From Basidiobolus meristosporus CBS 931.73 (taxonomy: Eukaryota; Basidiobolomycota; Basidiobolomycetes; Basidiobolales; Basidiobolaceae), in contig MCFE01000331.1 in assembly GCA_002104905.1 (NCBI GenBank), forward strand, positions 1 to 64,000: 64,000 bases of DNA, read 5' to 3'. The notes beneath the pieces were generated by a model, which was given only the letters and a program-made list of their open reading frames with translations, had not been told where the DNA came from and searched no databases. Positions 10,488-24,614 of the stretch are shown piece after piece. A program made the position numbers and the translations under genes. How positions within the stretch are numbered: position 1 is the stretch's first letter; each line of letters opens with the position of its first letter.

Positions 10488-13400
10488 TAATTAAAAGTTT
10501 TAGGTATGATTGCAGTAAGTAAATGAAACATCTAGGTGTAATTACAAAATTTACAGCAGCGCATTGTGTTTTAAAGTGGTATTCGTATGGGTAATGTTGA
10601 GCTCAGATCATAAATTGCACACTGCTGATATTGTCTATGCACTCCAATAGTATCATACTGGTGGTCTACTGTCATTTTCTGATAAACTTTCAAACGTGTA
10701 TTGTAAGAGTCAGTGCACCAACTGCTAACATGCACGATGTAAAAATGGTCAAGTCACAGCACTTCTTAAGGTTTATGTCAGCTTGGCATCCGGAAGACTG
10801 GAACTTCCAATAATCAGAGTTGTACCTGTGAGAAAAATTAAATATTTCCTGGTGTTGAAATGATATTGGAGTAGTGTTTAGTATATTTGGCTATGGAGAT
10901 GGGTATAAAATAAATTCAAATGATATTTCACTAGGTTAATAAAATATGTTGAGAACACTATTCTGACTAATGGTGTCATCTGGATCAAAGTCAACCTCAA
11001 AGCCCTTTCACCGAGACAAGATACTATGACCACTGGCAGTCATTATATACCATTATATTTCCCATACACTTTTGAATTAATACTTTTCATCGTTAATCCA
11101 TGGCTCAACTGAAATGATAAACTCCCAAGGTATAATAGATTAATCTGGCCATCCGTCAGCATTTTGTCTCTTCTAATTCGAACAATCTGAAAAATACATG
11201 GTTTGGGTACAATAACATACATAGTATTAGCGAGTATCCTGAGAACTCTGGTACTCGTGGAACTAAGTACGTTACAGTGTAAGATTGGAGTAGCATCATA
11301 CCTGCAGATGGTGCCACAGGGGAATATTGCCGAGACAAACTAAGGAAAAGTTGAAATCGCCATACAAATAATCAACAAAATTTCGGTGCACATAATTCAG
11401 GGATTCTTGCAGGCATTAGAGCGAGTTTGGCACAATGTGCCCAGAAATCACGGAGTCATCAGCAATTACCAGGGCCAGCCACATGCTACGAATGATCTAC
11501 AGGATTTGTAGAGAGGGTCTAGTAACCTAGGCAGAGTGAGAGGACACCTCATACATATTGCCTGTTGCCTGGAGTATGTATATTCCAGCTAAGGTTTTTT
11601 TCAATGAAACTTTGTACTCACGCTGCGTAAAACCCCGATTGCGAACGATAAACCATCTAAATGGTTGTATATACGAGATATTCACTTGTATCTTAACAAA
11701 AATACCACCCAGTATCCTTTGTATCCTTTGGGGAGAGTCCGCATGTCCCCAACCTGAACCCTAAATTGAATATCCGAACATTATCAATCACGAATACTTG
11801 ATTATTTGAACTCCTGTTGTGATGTGAAACAGATGTAACTGGCATCTTCTTCGTCAGGCTTCCGATGCTCTGTCAATCGAGCTAGTTTGGGCTACACTTC
11901 ACTCATCAAAACAACCTTCGCCTGCTGGGTGTTTCCTTGAAACGCGACGTATGAATAGAGCAACCAGCTGAGCAATCTTATAATAGTAGCCATGCGTCGA
12001 ACGCCATGCAGCCCAGCAAGATATGGTTAGCGTTTTCGGAAATGAAAAAGGCAGCGCCCACAGGTGTTAAGTTGCCCACCTATGGCCGCACCTTAGTGAG
12101 GATGCAGTGGATTGGCAAAAATGGATGTGCAGCAATCCAAAAATAGCATTTTAATGGAGAGGCCATAGCGATACACGGATGCCTCATCAATCAACCGCAC
12201 CTACGGTTGATCAACTGTTCTGGACTTTCGCCCAATACCATTGCGTTCATATACGGGAAGTAGGTACGGATTTTACATAGGTAAATATGTATTCATTTAT
12301 ATGGAATGTAGTGTGCTATTGCGAAGTGAGTGGATCAGGGATAATACAGGGAAATGAGGTGTAACCTGAAGCCATCCAGGGCACAGAAACAGCAAGCCGT
12401 GAATGAACGGAGCTAAGGCTAGACTTACAGTCTTCCTCAATCCCGAACAATTCTGCCATGGAGCGGCCACGATGTCGACGCTGTTGACCACGGTATCCTC
12501 ATTATTAGCATACCCGCTTTGCCGACACTGGCGCCATTGGTCGGGCATCCTCTAAACCAGAGAATCTCACCATTTGGCTGCGTTATCCCCGAATAGTCAT
12601 TGACGGTAATGATTGGATATGTCGACTGTGCTGATCCTTTCTTTTAACAAATTACTGTTGACATCTGTAATAAATGGTCTGAATGGCATGCCAACTAATT
12701 CATGAGAATCGGTGTTCACTTGGAATCCCATCATCGACCCGGCCGAGCTGCGAAGACCCCTGATAATGCAATGGCTCGATCGATAGCAATGCCATATTAA
12801 CCGGAGTCCCTTTATTGGCGGTTGGTACTTTCGCTTTCGAGCAGTTCGCCCCAAAACCCTTTTGCTTTGGAGAGACGCCAGAGCTAGATATCAATACAGC
12901 CCGCAATGGGAGTCACGGGACCCTCCCCAGTCGCTGAGTGAGTCAATAGATGAGTGTACAGATGGTCAATTGGATTCAGATGCGTACGGAGGTGGCTACG
13001 TGGCTTGGCCTTAGGGTTAGGGCTCACATCCACGGCAGATCGTTCACAGAGATCATCTCCGGCGGCAATAGCACCTCAAGAAGCTGTCAACCTGGGGTTG
13101 TATACCACCGATCTTAGCCATCTTCCATTGGACCACCCAAGCGAATGTCGCAGGCAATTAATTAAGATTGCCGGAATCTATTCCAAAGATCACTTCACCC
13201 ATGGACTTTGCAGCAGATTTACGCAAGTGGCGGATGGCGGATGGTAGAGCTGGATTTGCTCAGATGAGAGCACGAGGAATCTTGGATACTAAATAAATCC
13301 AACGTCTAATCCAGTACGCACAACATGACTCATGCGGTCGACTGGTTGGTGTGGATTGGAATTTCGCAAAACTGGTTTCCACTTCATTCAGTCTTCCACA

Positions 13401-13510
13401 ATAAGCAGTTCACTGGACTAACTGGTAAGGAAAAAAGTTTCGCTAGTCTGAGATAAGGATCATCGCAATGCGTCAGCATTCGAGGCAAGTGGCTTTGAGC
13501 GCGGACAAAG
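10488..13510. other. Intergenic region upstream of THI4
   Basis: CpG returns to normal levels after about 10.9 kb. No gene with recognisable features is seen. Minus-strand open pieces at 12297-12548, 12597-12854 and 12700-12906 sit close together in different frames and might be exons of a small gene, but I could not build a convincing spliced model or recognise a domain. Confidence 0.45.
13011..13022 (+). repeat. Two-unit telomere-like repeat (TTAGGG)2
   Basis: An exact TTAGGGTTAGGG lies 570 bp upstream of the THI4 start codon. It is too short for a telomere scar; a promoter telo-box is an alternative reading. The complementary motif occurs at 33272-33284. Confidence 0.5.
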
Positions 13511-13511
13511 C

Positions 13512-13519
13512 TATAAAAG
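13512..13519 (+). promoter_or_regulatory. TATA box of THI4
   Basis: TATAAAAG, 61 bp before the start codon, in the usual place for a strongly expressed, regulated gene. The resulting 5' leader would be very short, which leaves no room for a TPP riboswitch upstream of the ATG. Confidence 0.65.
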
Positions 13520-13579
13520 GCGCCGTGGGTCCACCGGTGCTCATCACTCAACTGAAGTAAAGTTACAGCTGTATTCGAA

Positions 13580-14490
<911 letters not shown>

Positions 14491-17200
14491 GTTGTTAGCA
14501 ATCTTTAGACTGAGATACAAAGCGAATGAACCCCACCGGTATGAACGATATCGCAAGGGGATCACGCGAAAATAAACTTTCCTTTCGTTAACCATGAATG
14601 CCCATCCCCGTATCCATCTCTCCAAGGGACCACTGGCTGGCGGGTGGCTGGATTGTCCTCGGAATATCCCACCGCGATGGATTGATTGATTTCAATCCCG
14701 CGCGGGATTTATGTCAGCTCAAACCAGCCGAGATTTCCCTGGCTCACGATTCTCGAGTGCCGAGCACTGGCTGCCATGTGCAAACCCCATTTAGAGGCAG
14801 TTGATTGAGCGAACGCTCTTGCGACACCAGCTGAATCCAGTTTTGGCCAAGCGAGAGCGACTCCGAAGTAGCAAGCCAGGATCCACCGCGAGGTGAGCCA
14901 ATGGTTGGTCATTCCATTTGATGAGATTAGATAAGCGATCCGACTGATTCTTTGGCAGCGCTTCATTGGCCAAGGTTAATGCTTATGTGGAGGAACACTT
15001 TAACGCCTCAATCCGCGAATCAATTGAACATTTATTAAATGCGCTTATGGTTTGGGCTGGTATCACCTGGTGCACTACGGGCAAATCGGTTCGTGCCAGG
15101 GCAGAGGGAAAACATCGATGATTCCAGCGCTAGATCCACGGACATTTCTCCCATTTGGCTGAGTCATGTTGCACGGAATTGACAGCAAATGGTGGGTCAC
15201 GAAGGGTTGAGCCCAATTGGAATGTAGCCAAATGGATCTCGGTTATTTCCATCGTTGCTTTGGTCCTAATCGGGAAGGATTCGAATTCATGTGGAGGTGG
15301 TGGAGATGGCTCCAATGGATTGACTGAGCAGCGGTGATTTTCCTATCCAAGGCAGCGGGTTAGATGGATGCTTACTTGGCAACGCCCACCTAGTTTCTGC
15401 GGGCCAACACAACCGTGGTTGGCGGATGCAGATGTGGATACGGATACGGGGCATACTTGGGTTGAGGCTTGGAACGATCTTCAATCCTGTGGCATACACG
15501 TGTGCTCCAATATTTGGCTACCGACTTTTGTTGAGTCATCCAGGCCAAACAGGTTGCTGGACAACTCTGTGGCACCTTACGGGTTTGTTGTCACCGATGA
15601 TTTCGACACGGATCAGTGCTAAATGGGTTTGTTGAAAGCAACTTCCTGGAATTGGCATCCTGCCGAGCTGCTCTATAGATCAATCACCATCCATCGCACA
15701 TCTGCACCTGGAGCATGCAATATGGAAATTGATCTCCACATGGACACCATGCCGCTATTCCAAGAAATCCATTCCTTGTTCGAATCCCTATGCTGCCCAC
15801 GGTGGGCGGATTCCAGGTAGATCCCCTTGTTACAACGGTGGCTAAATATGTACATACGATGGAGTATCGAATTTCCGCTGGCTCCTCTCGCTTGTCCTGG
15901 AAACAAATGTGTCCACCAATCGCCGCTTCCAGCCGCAACCATCTATTTGTCACAACCCTCATCTTGATGGCATTTGTGGGATATATGCAATTGCCCCTGA
16001 TTCGCTTATTGGATTTGAAGTGCGGCTCAGTTACCAATCCTCAGACTGTGTGATACATCGGCATGCTTTCTCGCCGCCCATGAAGCTGCTTCCTAGGGAA
16101 GTCGGCTCCATTCGTTTCTGCAGTATCTATCCCTTGGTGGTTGATGTCCGCTAGTTCGGCTGTGATATAACCCTGCCGGGTGATACGACCATGCCGCCAA
16201 CTGCTGATGGTTCTATCTCGCCCACTTGGATCATTGATAGCGCACAAAAACTGTGCTCCACGTCAACCGATGTCTTTTCCCAGCTCTTTGTGCGAAACAC
16301 CATGCTTACCTGTGAAGCCGACTTAGTTTTGGGGTTGTGGGATGAGCCAAAGGTGGGTTATATCGATTATTGGACCACGTAAGATTTTTCTCCGACAGTC
16401 AGAATTCCTGAATTGCCAGATCCTGCCCACTTCGATTTGCCACCATGGTGGCAACTACAAACAAGGTCGTGATTTTGGTACGACATGGTGCGTACGGCAT
16501 TACGAATCTTCGCAGAGGGAGGCTCTTCATGCCAGACGGAGAAGTGTCCGCAACGGTTCTTGATCTTGGCTCCGAACATTCCAAACGGCAGTTCCCTCCC
16601 TAGACCTGGATCTGGCCGGAAATCAAATCCATGGCCACCTTCACTCTAGCAAGATGCTCAAACCACTGCACCACTGTTGTCAATACCCTGGGCATTCAAA
16701 TTTTGGAGGCGATTTGGTGCCAATTATTCCAAAAGGGGTTTCCACCTGTTGGTTGATTGAGTGAAATTAACGCACTTCAGCTCCTATGAAACTTTTCCTA
16801 CTTAGTATCGGGATGATACATGGCAATTCATGGGAAGTGGTGTGCGAATTTTGGGGGCTTTGGATGCGAACTATTGACTTCTGCATGCCACAATAATTCT
16901 GCGCAATTAGTCTTCTATTACCCAACTGAAACTCTTCGCTCAACCCAATTTTCTAACCAACCAGTCGTACTACATTTCATCGGTAAATGGGTGTGCCACC
17001 GTTACAAATTCTCAAACACCCCGTAAACTTTTTGTCGGTGCGATTATTGAATCTGCCTATTCTGTATTCTGGACCATATGATAACAATGGTGCAAGGGTT
17101 TTCTCGGTTATCTCATTGGTAAGTAGATGCTTCTTAGCCTTGTTCCTCAATGTAGCAAGAGAGGTTGAACTGCTTGTTAACTGAGTGCAGTTTGCCATAC
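14491..17200. other. Long intergenic region, no gene seen
   Basis: About 2.7 kb of normal-CpG sequence. Open frames up to 117 codons (for example 15684-16037 minus) overlap each other on both strands, without domains, consistent splice sites or signal peptides. CCAAT/ATTGG-type pentamers are frequent. I see nothing that can be called a gene. Confidence 0.55.
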
Positions 17201-17499
17201 CCATAAAATCTGTGACGCATGGCAGGATAAAAATTGATCTCTTTAGTCGCTGCTACGCTCGAGCGCCTATCACATGTATATCTTAAGATGAATACCGGAA
17301 GTTACCAAAAAATCAATCATGTCCAAAAGGCCCCAGGCTGCCGATCATGCCATGTTTAAGCACTAATATACTCTACTGAGGCATCTGGAAATGATGGCCG
17401 TAACTGGGTGAACAAGTCGGATATGCAGTTTTTACATATTGGTTTATCAGATGTAATGGTGATGTTCATACAGCTATAATGTGTATCATATGTCAAGAA

Positions 17500-18620
17500 G
17501 AATTCGGGAGCATGTGTGCAGTTTTGGAGTTGTCAAGCGATATTATGTTGGTGAAAATACTCCAGTAACTTTACACAGCTGGCCTAATATAATTATTTAG
17601 ACTCAAGTACGTAATTTGAAATATATATTTCCTACTTCTAGCTACCATTTGAGGTATTGTGACATGTGGTAGGTGTTGCCGGATTCTGGCCAGTATTGGA
17701 AGTGACTTGGGGAACTAGAAGATTTGCCCAATATTCACCTAGTGTTTATTGAGTTCAAGTAAAGTATTTATACTTTTTGAAAAGCTTTGTGAAGCTAATG
17801 ATGTAAATGCCTCAAGAAGGGTTTCAGAACACTTCATGCAAAGTTTAGGAGCTTTTGCACAAGTTTGAAAATATCGATAACCTCCTGGCCTTCACTCATT
17901 CTAAGAATTAGCCAATATCTCACAAATTAAATCTTGGGTAAATGACGCATGATTTAGCAATAAGCTAAGAATCTTAGGATATACAAATGGTTTAGGTGTA
18001 AGTTGAATACTTACAACTGTAGGTACTCACATACTGATTTATCTGTTGTGTGTCATGATCTTCCTGCTTGCAACAGTAAAATATTCAAGCAACAAAACTC
18101 TGGTACACCTTCAGCCATCTTTAATGTGGTATAAAAGTGAATAATACAAGCTCCCAGCATTTTGCAAATCATTGTTATGAATTGAAAGTATACCACAAAT
18201 GCTGTACTCTAAATCTGTCTAGAGTGAATATTGAGTTATTAGTATCCTATTCACACAAGTATTTACATTGAATAGCATGTATCACTTGGTCTATAAGTCT
18301 TCAGGCCAAGTTGTATACTGCAACTTATTTTGGCAGTTACCTACTATATAATATATCTTTAAGTTATACAAACAACCACAGTCTTTGCACGCTTGTTTTC
18401 TACGTGTTTAAGAAGGTCCCAATAGTATGTGTGCAAAGTTTGGGGCTATTTGGGCAACTCAACAGTTTTTCATGCAATGAGTACCTTACGTTTTGATGAA
18501 AATATTCTAAGTAAACCCCGATAAGGAATTTAGCCAGGATTTTCAAGATTTGCAGACAATTATCTGAGTGACTAGGTTTGGTGAATATTTAGGTGTAATT
18601 ACGAAATTTACAACGGTTGT
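17500..18620 (-). repeat. Ancient, highly diverged copia LTR relics
   Basis: Two stretches, about 17660-17880 and 18425-18620, match the reverse-oriented copia LTR at low identity. The second keeps GTGTGCAAAGTTTGGGGC and the GTGAATATTTAGGTGTAATT end. They are more diverged than the LTRs at 34-42 kb and so probably older. Confidence 0.5.
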
Positions 18621-19478
18621 TGGAACTGCTTCACACAAAGATTTTTGTATAAAGTGTTTGGAGTCCATGACTGCTTTGCATTGTCATGACACTTCCAATC
18701 TGATCATATCCATAATAGTAGTAGTACATGGTAGAGTATGTACTAGCCAAAAATTGATATTGATTGCTTTGAGGTCATACTATTACTATCATGAACCCCA
18801 GTAAGTTAGCACATCTTGAGATCTTGGTAGAATGCAGTCACTTTGAAGTAATCTTGGTACCAGCTTTTCATCCACCAAGTTATTTAGTTCACACTACCCA
18901 AAAATATAAGAGGAATCTCAAATACCTTTCCAGGCATTTTGTCCCGTACAAGCTTATGCAAGTTCGCAACAAGCTGCAAAGATATCCCATCCCAACATAG
19001 TGGGATTTTCTAGGTTTGTTGAGAGAAGCATAAATAGGGAATGAAATGCAATCCGATTGCCAGCAATTACTTTGCCACTCCTTGTTGCCTGTAATACCTC
19101 GATGGTTAGAGGTATTGGCGTAAATTCTTTCACATTTCACCATATTTTATCAACATATCTAAGAGATTCAACTGCGTCACAGTGTGGAACAAACCATTGG
19201 ATATCTAACGCGAAGACGCAAAGATCAATCTGATCGGTATTTTCTTCTGCGGAAACATGGGATTTCAATTGGATTTCAAGGTTGAATGGATTTGGGATGA
19301 CTTCATCAGAATTTATTTATGCTGGTCAATATCAGATTTAGGAATGAAATTTGCGCTAACCTATCCTAATTAAGGTCAATCTCGAGACTGCGGCTAGCTC
19401 GTTCAAAATAACTTCTAGAGGCCAAAGGACAGCAGCCTCGATCGAATTCATTCTCTGCGAGCCACATACACGTTTGTT
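18621..19478. other. Intergenic, no gene seen
   Basis: AT-rich up to about 19000, then normal sequence leading to the F-box gene. No supported coding region. Confidence 0.5.
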
Positions 19479-22265
19479 ATGTCTTATAAAGATAAAGGGA
19501 AAGAAAAGTCGCTTGGGTATGGTTATTGGTTTCGGATCTAATCACATCGATGCTAACCTCGCCAACCCTTAAGCTTGGATGTCAATATGTTTCCGCAGGA
19601 GCTACTTATGTACGTCTTTTCTTTCTTGGATCCAAATGGTTTGGTAAGTGACCACCCATATTATGTAACTCAAGCCCCATTTGACCCTGGATCAATCAGA
19701 CAAGCTGCTCGAAGGTTTGCCACTATTGGAGATCTGTCTTGAACGACGACATGGCTTGGAAATCTGCTTTCGTGCGAACCTTTGGCACCCTTCCCTACCG
19801 GTTCGTTGCTGAACATCGACATCTTTATTGTAGTTTATGGCTAACTGATCTGTCATTAGGCGATTGAGTAGTGATAGCTGGAAATTGGAGTACATTAAGA
19901 GAATGAAACTGATCAGGTTTGATATCTATCTTTGCCTCAGCCGGCAAGTTAAGGATCATACTCATGCCAATACCCCGTAGAACCTTTGAATTCGGTCGAT
20001 CCAAGAACATTCAATTCGATGCTAGGCTTGGAGTCATTGATCGATTGTACATAGATTTTGATGCTGGTTTTGGGCTAGCTGGTTCCTTGGATAAAGGTGG
20101 GCTTTTCTGAGTAAACTTGCTTGTACCTGCTTGGATAGTAACCCCTTGCCACAGGAATGGTGGTGAGATGTGACCACATTAGAGGAAAAATAGACAAAGG
20201 CCGTATCTTCAGCAACGAGAACCTTGCCACCATTAGGATTTCGGCGTTGAAGCTAGACAGGTATGGTGCCATTCAGTGCCCCACTGAAAGCCCCCAACCG
20301 AACTAACATTTTGGGAAGCAATCGTATCATTTGGGGATTCATGTCTGGACACGTTGCTGTAACTACGCTGAATAAGGGAGCCACCAGCCATCGCTTAAAA
20401 ACAATGCGCAGCTTCCATAACGGACCCGTTACTTGTTTGCAACGAGACCCACTGATCCCCAACATCATTCTGAGCGGAAGCGAGGACCGTCAGGTAATGA
20501 TGTGGGATCATGAGACTGGAGACTGCATAAAGGTGTTCACCGGTAAGTGGTCCAGGCTATTGCCCCACTTTGCAATCAACAACTGCTCAACCCCACTATG
20601 ATCTAGGCGCAAGCGAGACTTTGGTCGATTTGATCTTCCACCCGAACCATCGAATCGTTGCCTCTACCGCTAGCGGAGACATTCTGATATGGGATATCAC
20701 AGAGAAAGAGGACTCTCCAGCCTCCTCGGGCCCCATCTACCCCATGACGCAGTTCCCGATGGGCGCACCTGTTTCAAAACTTCATTATGACCCAACGACT
20801 TCCACGTTTTTGGTTGCTACTGCATCTAATGAGTTCAAGAAGTTTTCTGCGGAGAGTGGGGAGTGTGTTGCAGTTTACAAGGGAGGCCACATCGGAAGTA
20901 TCACTTGTATCACCTGGGCCGAGAACGAAAACGACCGAGGTAGAGGCATGATAGTCACTGGAGATGAGTATGGCGCCGTTTGCCTATGGCCGGGCGAAAA
21001 CCTTCCTGACGACCGTGACGTCGAGGTAAAGCCCATTCGGATCCTGGCGGACCATGTAGAGTCCATCACAAACCTCTACATCGACGAGTTCAAGATTGTA
21101 ACCTCTGGGTAAGTGCTGATGTGCATAGCCTACGCAGATAGAGAACTGAGCCATTGGTTGTTTCTAGGCTGGACGGCTACGTCAAAATCTGGGAGCCTCT
21201 ATCGGGCCGCTTGGTTCGCAATCTCAGCTGCAGGTATTTGGGGAGTTTTCAGTGTTTGCTGGGATCATTTACTCAGATGTTTGCAGATATTCAAGGGCAG
21301 CCATCCGAAGCGCTCAACAATATGAAACTGGACGTCGCCCAGTCCGTTGTTTCTTTGCATCTAAATACCAAATCATCATATCATTCGAAGGCCAAATCAA
21401 GTCGTGGGACTATGCGCCGGGCCACAAATCAGCAGGTAAGTGGCATTCACACCCGTTAAGGAGCACCCTTCTCTTGGCTATTGGCAATAACACAAACTAC
21501 CTCCAGCCTATTCCCGGCGACACCGCAAAAAGAAGCCAGGCCTTTTCCAGTCACCTCGCTTCCAGAGTAATCCCTTTTTCGCCTATTCATGGCTTAATTC
21601 GCACCATCTAACCACAGACCATTCTTCTAGTGAAGATGGAATTGAAAGCCGAGCTCGAGGAGACAAAGGACTACATCGAATCAGAGCGCGCAAAGATTCG
21701 TCACCAAGCTGCCATGCGAAGAGAGTTTGCACCCATCCCCGGGCTATCCGAAGAAGAACTCATGAATTACGCGATGATGCTCTCTCTGGAGAACGAGCCC
21801 AATTCCAACATTAATCCAGCCGAGCTCTCGGAAGAAGATCAGATCCGTTACGCCATGCATCTCTCCGAGAAAGACAACGGGCCCTCCCAGCCAGAAAACA
21901 GCGCCGAAGATGGGAGCGACGAGCGCGCAGCCCTGGGACCTTCTGAATCGGGGCTTGAAGAGCAGGTGCACTCATCGCTGCACATATCGCAAGATCCTTG
22001 CGATGTGTCTGAGGAACAGGAGGATAGCTATGAGAGTGATTACGATGACCAACATTTCCGACGATTGGACGAGAAAGAGTTTTATGCTTTGGACGAAGAA
22101 GAGCAAATGCTCTATTTGGCTGATCTAGAGCACTACGAAAGTGAGCTGCGGGTCCCAGCGTCTGAGGCAGAGTCTCATGTAGTCGACGGGCTTACCGAAG
22201 AAGAGATGATCCAGTATGCGATCTTCATTTCCCAAGAAGATGCAAACAAGGAGAAATCCAGCTGA
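19479..22265 (+). CDS. F-box / WD40 / UIM protein, Ufo1-like SCF substrate receptor
   Basis: Twelve exons were inferred: 19479-19516, 19574-19643, 19700-19800, 19860-19916, 19981-20096, 20155-20260, 20319-20542, 20607-21108, 21168-21233, 21287-21435, 21507-21566 and 21631-22265. They total 2124 nt, or 707 residues, with introns of 52-71 bp. Near residue 18 an F-box begins (FPQELLMYVFSFLDPNG, then CHYWRSVLNDDMAWK), which would bind Skp1. The middle holds WD40 repeats, for example ILSGSEDRQVMMWDHETGDC, DILIWDI and LDGYVKIWEPLSG. The last exon has ubiquitin-interacting motifs near 535-553, 562-578 and 684-700, plus a weaker one near 650-666. F-box, WD40 and C-terminal UIMs together are the architecture of yeast Ufo1, a ubiquitin-ligase adaptor. 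The first exon and the GTTTGA and GTTCGT donors are the least certain parts. Targets cannot be read from the sequence. Confidence 0.88.
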
Positions 22266-23816
22266 CTCAATGTCGCTCATGCGTAGTCGTGCAGTTTTCT
22301 CAAACTCCTTTTAGTTTTGTTCAAAGTTTTATTAATCCAGTACCAACCCCATCCCATCCCATCAAATGGCGTGATAGCCAGGATGGTGCCTTGGTCACAG
22401 ATCTCAGCTCCGAGGTCAGATCCAACCAAGCTTGCTTAGAAGTACACGTCTTTGATCAGAAGCTGTCTTGTCGTGCTACTTAGCTGACCATTTGATCCTT
22501 TTTGCTACATCGCAGAGAAAATCATCAGTAAACAGCATTCTTTCAAGCCCGTGTCTCATTTGGCAGTTCATCTTGTTTCTGGTAAATATCCAGGCTCGTT
22601 CATTCCATGAGGTACAATTAGAGCATGATAAAGCTGATCAGCAGGCGATTGCTGTTACCTGGATAGAGTGAACACATATTTGTAGGAATCTAGAACAGTA
22701 CTAGGCGCGGGTGATATAGAAATATAAGATATATGGAGAATATGATTACTGTGCTCTCCTGATCTGGTGTGATTAGTTGTCTCTCCTTAAACCACACCAA
22801 CCCAACAGTCTCTTCTCACTGGTATCATTCACGGGTCATGTGTGCAGCTCAATTCACCTCGCACGTAATACCGGTGTAGGTTCCGTGTTCCCTCCACTCA
22901 AACAGGATTGCTCGGAGGTTTGTAAGCGTGAATGCGGCTGCAACCCAAAAGGCGGATGATGCAATTGCTACGAATAAGGTTCGCAAGTCGAGGGTGCATC
23001 TGCCACTGCAATCAGAGAGACATCTGCCCTTGAAGCACCCAGACACACCGTCAGACCGTACTCTACTTGGCGATTTGAACCGCATATTTTGATCTAGCAT
23101 CTTATTACTTTGCTTTACGATGCTATCCGGTTATACCTTGGTTTCAGGTGGTACAGGGGGCTTCGTTGACGACGCTGGGCTTCCTTTGGGCTGGCGAAGT
23201 TGGTATGGATTTCCATCACATGAGGCACTAGTGCTAGCTGCGCATCATATCTGTATATAGCGTTGACTACTGCTTCATCATCAGTAATACAAGAAATTGT
23301 CATGCCGCCCATATCCCATGTGGGATCGCAGTCTGGCCATCTAAAAGAAGGCAGTTCGATATTCCCGACTTCGGCCTAGCAGAGTACCCGGCTTCCACAA
23401 GACATTGTGGCACCCAGAGTCAAAGCACCAGGTTAGCGGTGTGAATGTGTGTTGCGTTTTATCCACGACGGGGTCCGCAGCCATCTTTGGCTCCCTGCCA
23501 GGAGATTCCCTGATCCACGGGCCGATAAAGCTTTTCGAGCCACGGAATGCTCTGGCAATACAATTACAAGTTGTCTTCGCAAAAGATGTGGCAGCTTTTA
23601 GACTGGTTCTTCTGCGGGCGTGTTACACCGCTCACGCCTGTTCGATCCTGCTGGTGCTCGCCCCAACTACATCGACATTAACAAGATCCGACCCAGCATT
23701 TGTGTTGCGTTTCTAAGATATGGAACCGGTCCGCGATCACATGTAATTCGGCCATACTTTATTAATTATGATACAAATGTATCGATCTGGGAGAGGAAGG
23801 TTTGGTGGGATGCTCG
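22266..23816. other. Intergenic, no gene seen
   Basis: Convergent-gene spacer between the F-box gene and the minus-strand phosphatase. Open frames (for example 23405-23716) lack domains and overlap in several frames. Confidence 0.55.
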
Positions 23817-24614
23817 TCACTGCTGGCTCTTTTCAAGGGCCTCCTCCTTTTGCTTGCTAATTTCGTAGTCAGCTGTGCGATACTCCACAAACATCCAGTC
23901 CCGTTGGATCCCATGGCTTAGGTAATCCGTTGAGCCATTTAGGGCCAAGGTCCATTTGTTGGTGGCCGGATCACGTGTGTACTTACTAAGACTAGCGGTG
24001 CTGGCGTGAATATATACATCTGGATCGTCTAAAATAGCTCTTCCTGTGGTGATGACAGAAGCGGCGTGGCCAGTCAGCAATACAGTCTTGGGCTGAGCAG
24101 GATCCTTATCCAAGGTAGCGACCAGTTTTTTGATTAAAGTTTTACTACGCTCGTGGCAATCTTGAGTAGTCTCTTTACCTTCCGGAAGGGGCACGATGGA
24201 GGAATAAGCGGTGTTTATACGTGGAAAGTACTTCTTCAGCTCGTCTATAGAGGCGGGAGGCTGATATTTTTCGTACTCCAAGCCATACCATTCGCTGCGG
24301 GCAACTGTTTATAAGTAACTACTTTTATGGGAGCAGAGCATCACACTGTCTACTTACGACATTCCGTATTCCACATTGATAGGGCAGTCGTTCTTGTCGG
24401 CTACTGGTGTGATGGTTTGAAGGCAGCGATAGAACGGTGAACAATAGACGGCGTCGATCTTTTCGCCTGCTAATCTACCGGACAGCTCCTGAGCCTGTTG
24501 CAGCCCTCTCTCAGCCAGTGGTGGATCGTGACTTAGCTTGGTCGGCGAGAGGGCGTTCTCAGTAACCCAATCTTGGCGGAAGCCGTGTCTTGTTACATAG
24601 ATTGTCTCTAGCAT
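23817..24614 (-). CDS. Histidine phosphatase (phosphoglycerate-mutase-like) family protein
   Basis: Two exons on the minus strand, 24614-24358 and 24294-23817, with one 63-bp intron (GTAAGT...CCGCAG), give 244 residues. The RHG signature is at residues 9-11 (YVTRHGFRQDW), where the His would be the phospho-acceptor. DPPLAERGLQQAQ and CSPFYRCLQTI follow, and the second catalytic His lies in LLTGHAAS. The FRQDW continuation and the pair PLAERG/SPFYRC resemble the fungal subfamily that includes the N-terminal domain of yeast TFC7 and relatives, and not glycolytic mutase. The substrate is unknown. The length fits a stand-alone phosphatase domain, with no TFIIIC-specific extension visible. Confidence 0.88.

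Noticed and set aside
12297-12906. Cluster of minus-strand open pieces that might be exons of a small gene
   Set aside because: No consistent set of donors, acceptors and phases could be built and no domain is visible.
13440-13500. Possible TPP riboswitch upstream of THI4 (a CTGAGA and a GGATCATCGCAATGCG segment)
   Set aside because: The remaining conserved riboswitch boxes are missing and the segment lies upstream of the TATA box, so it would not be transcribed. The 74-bp intron does not carry the motif either.
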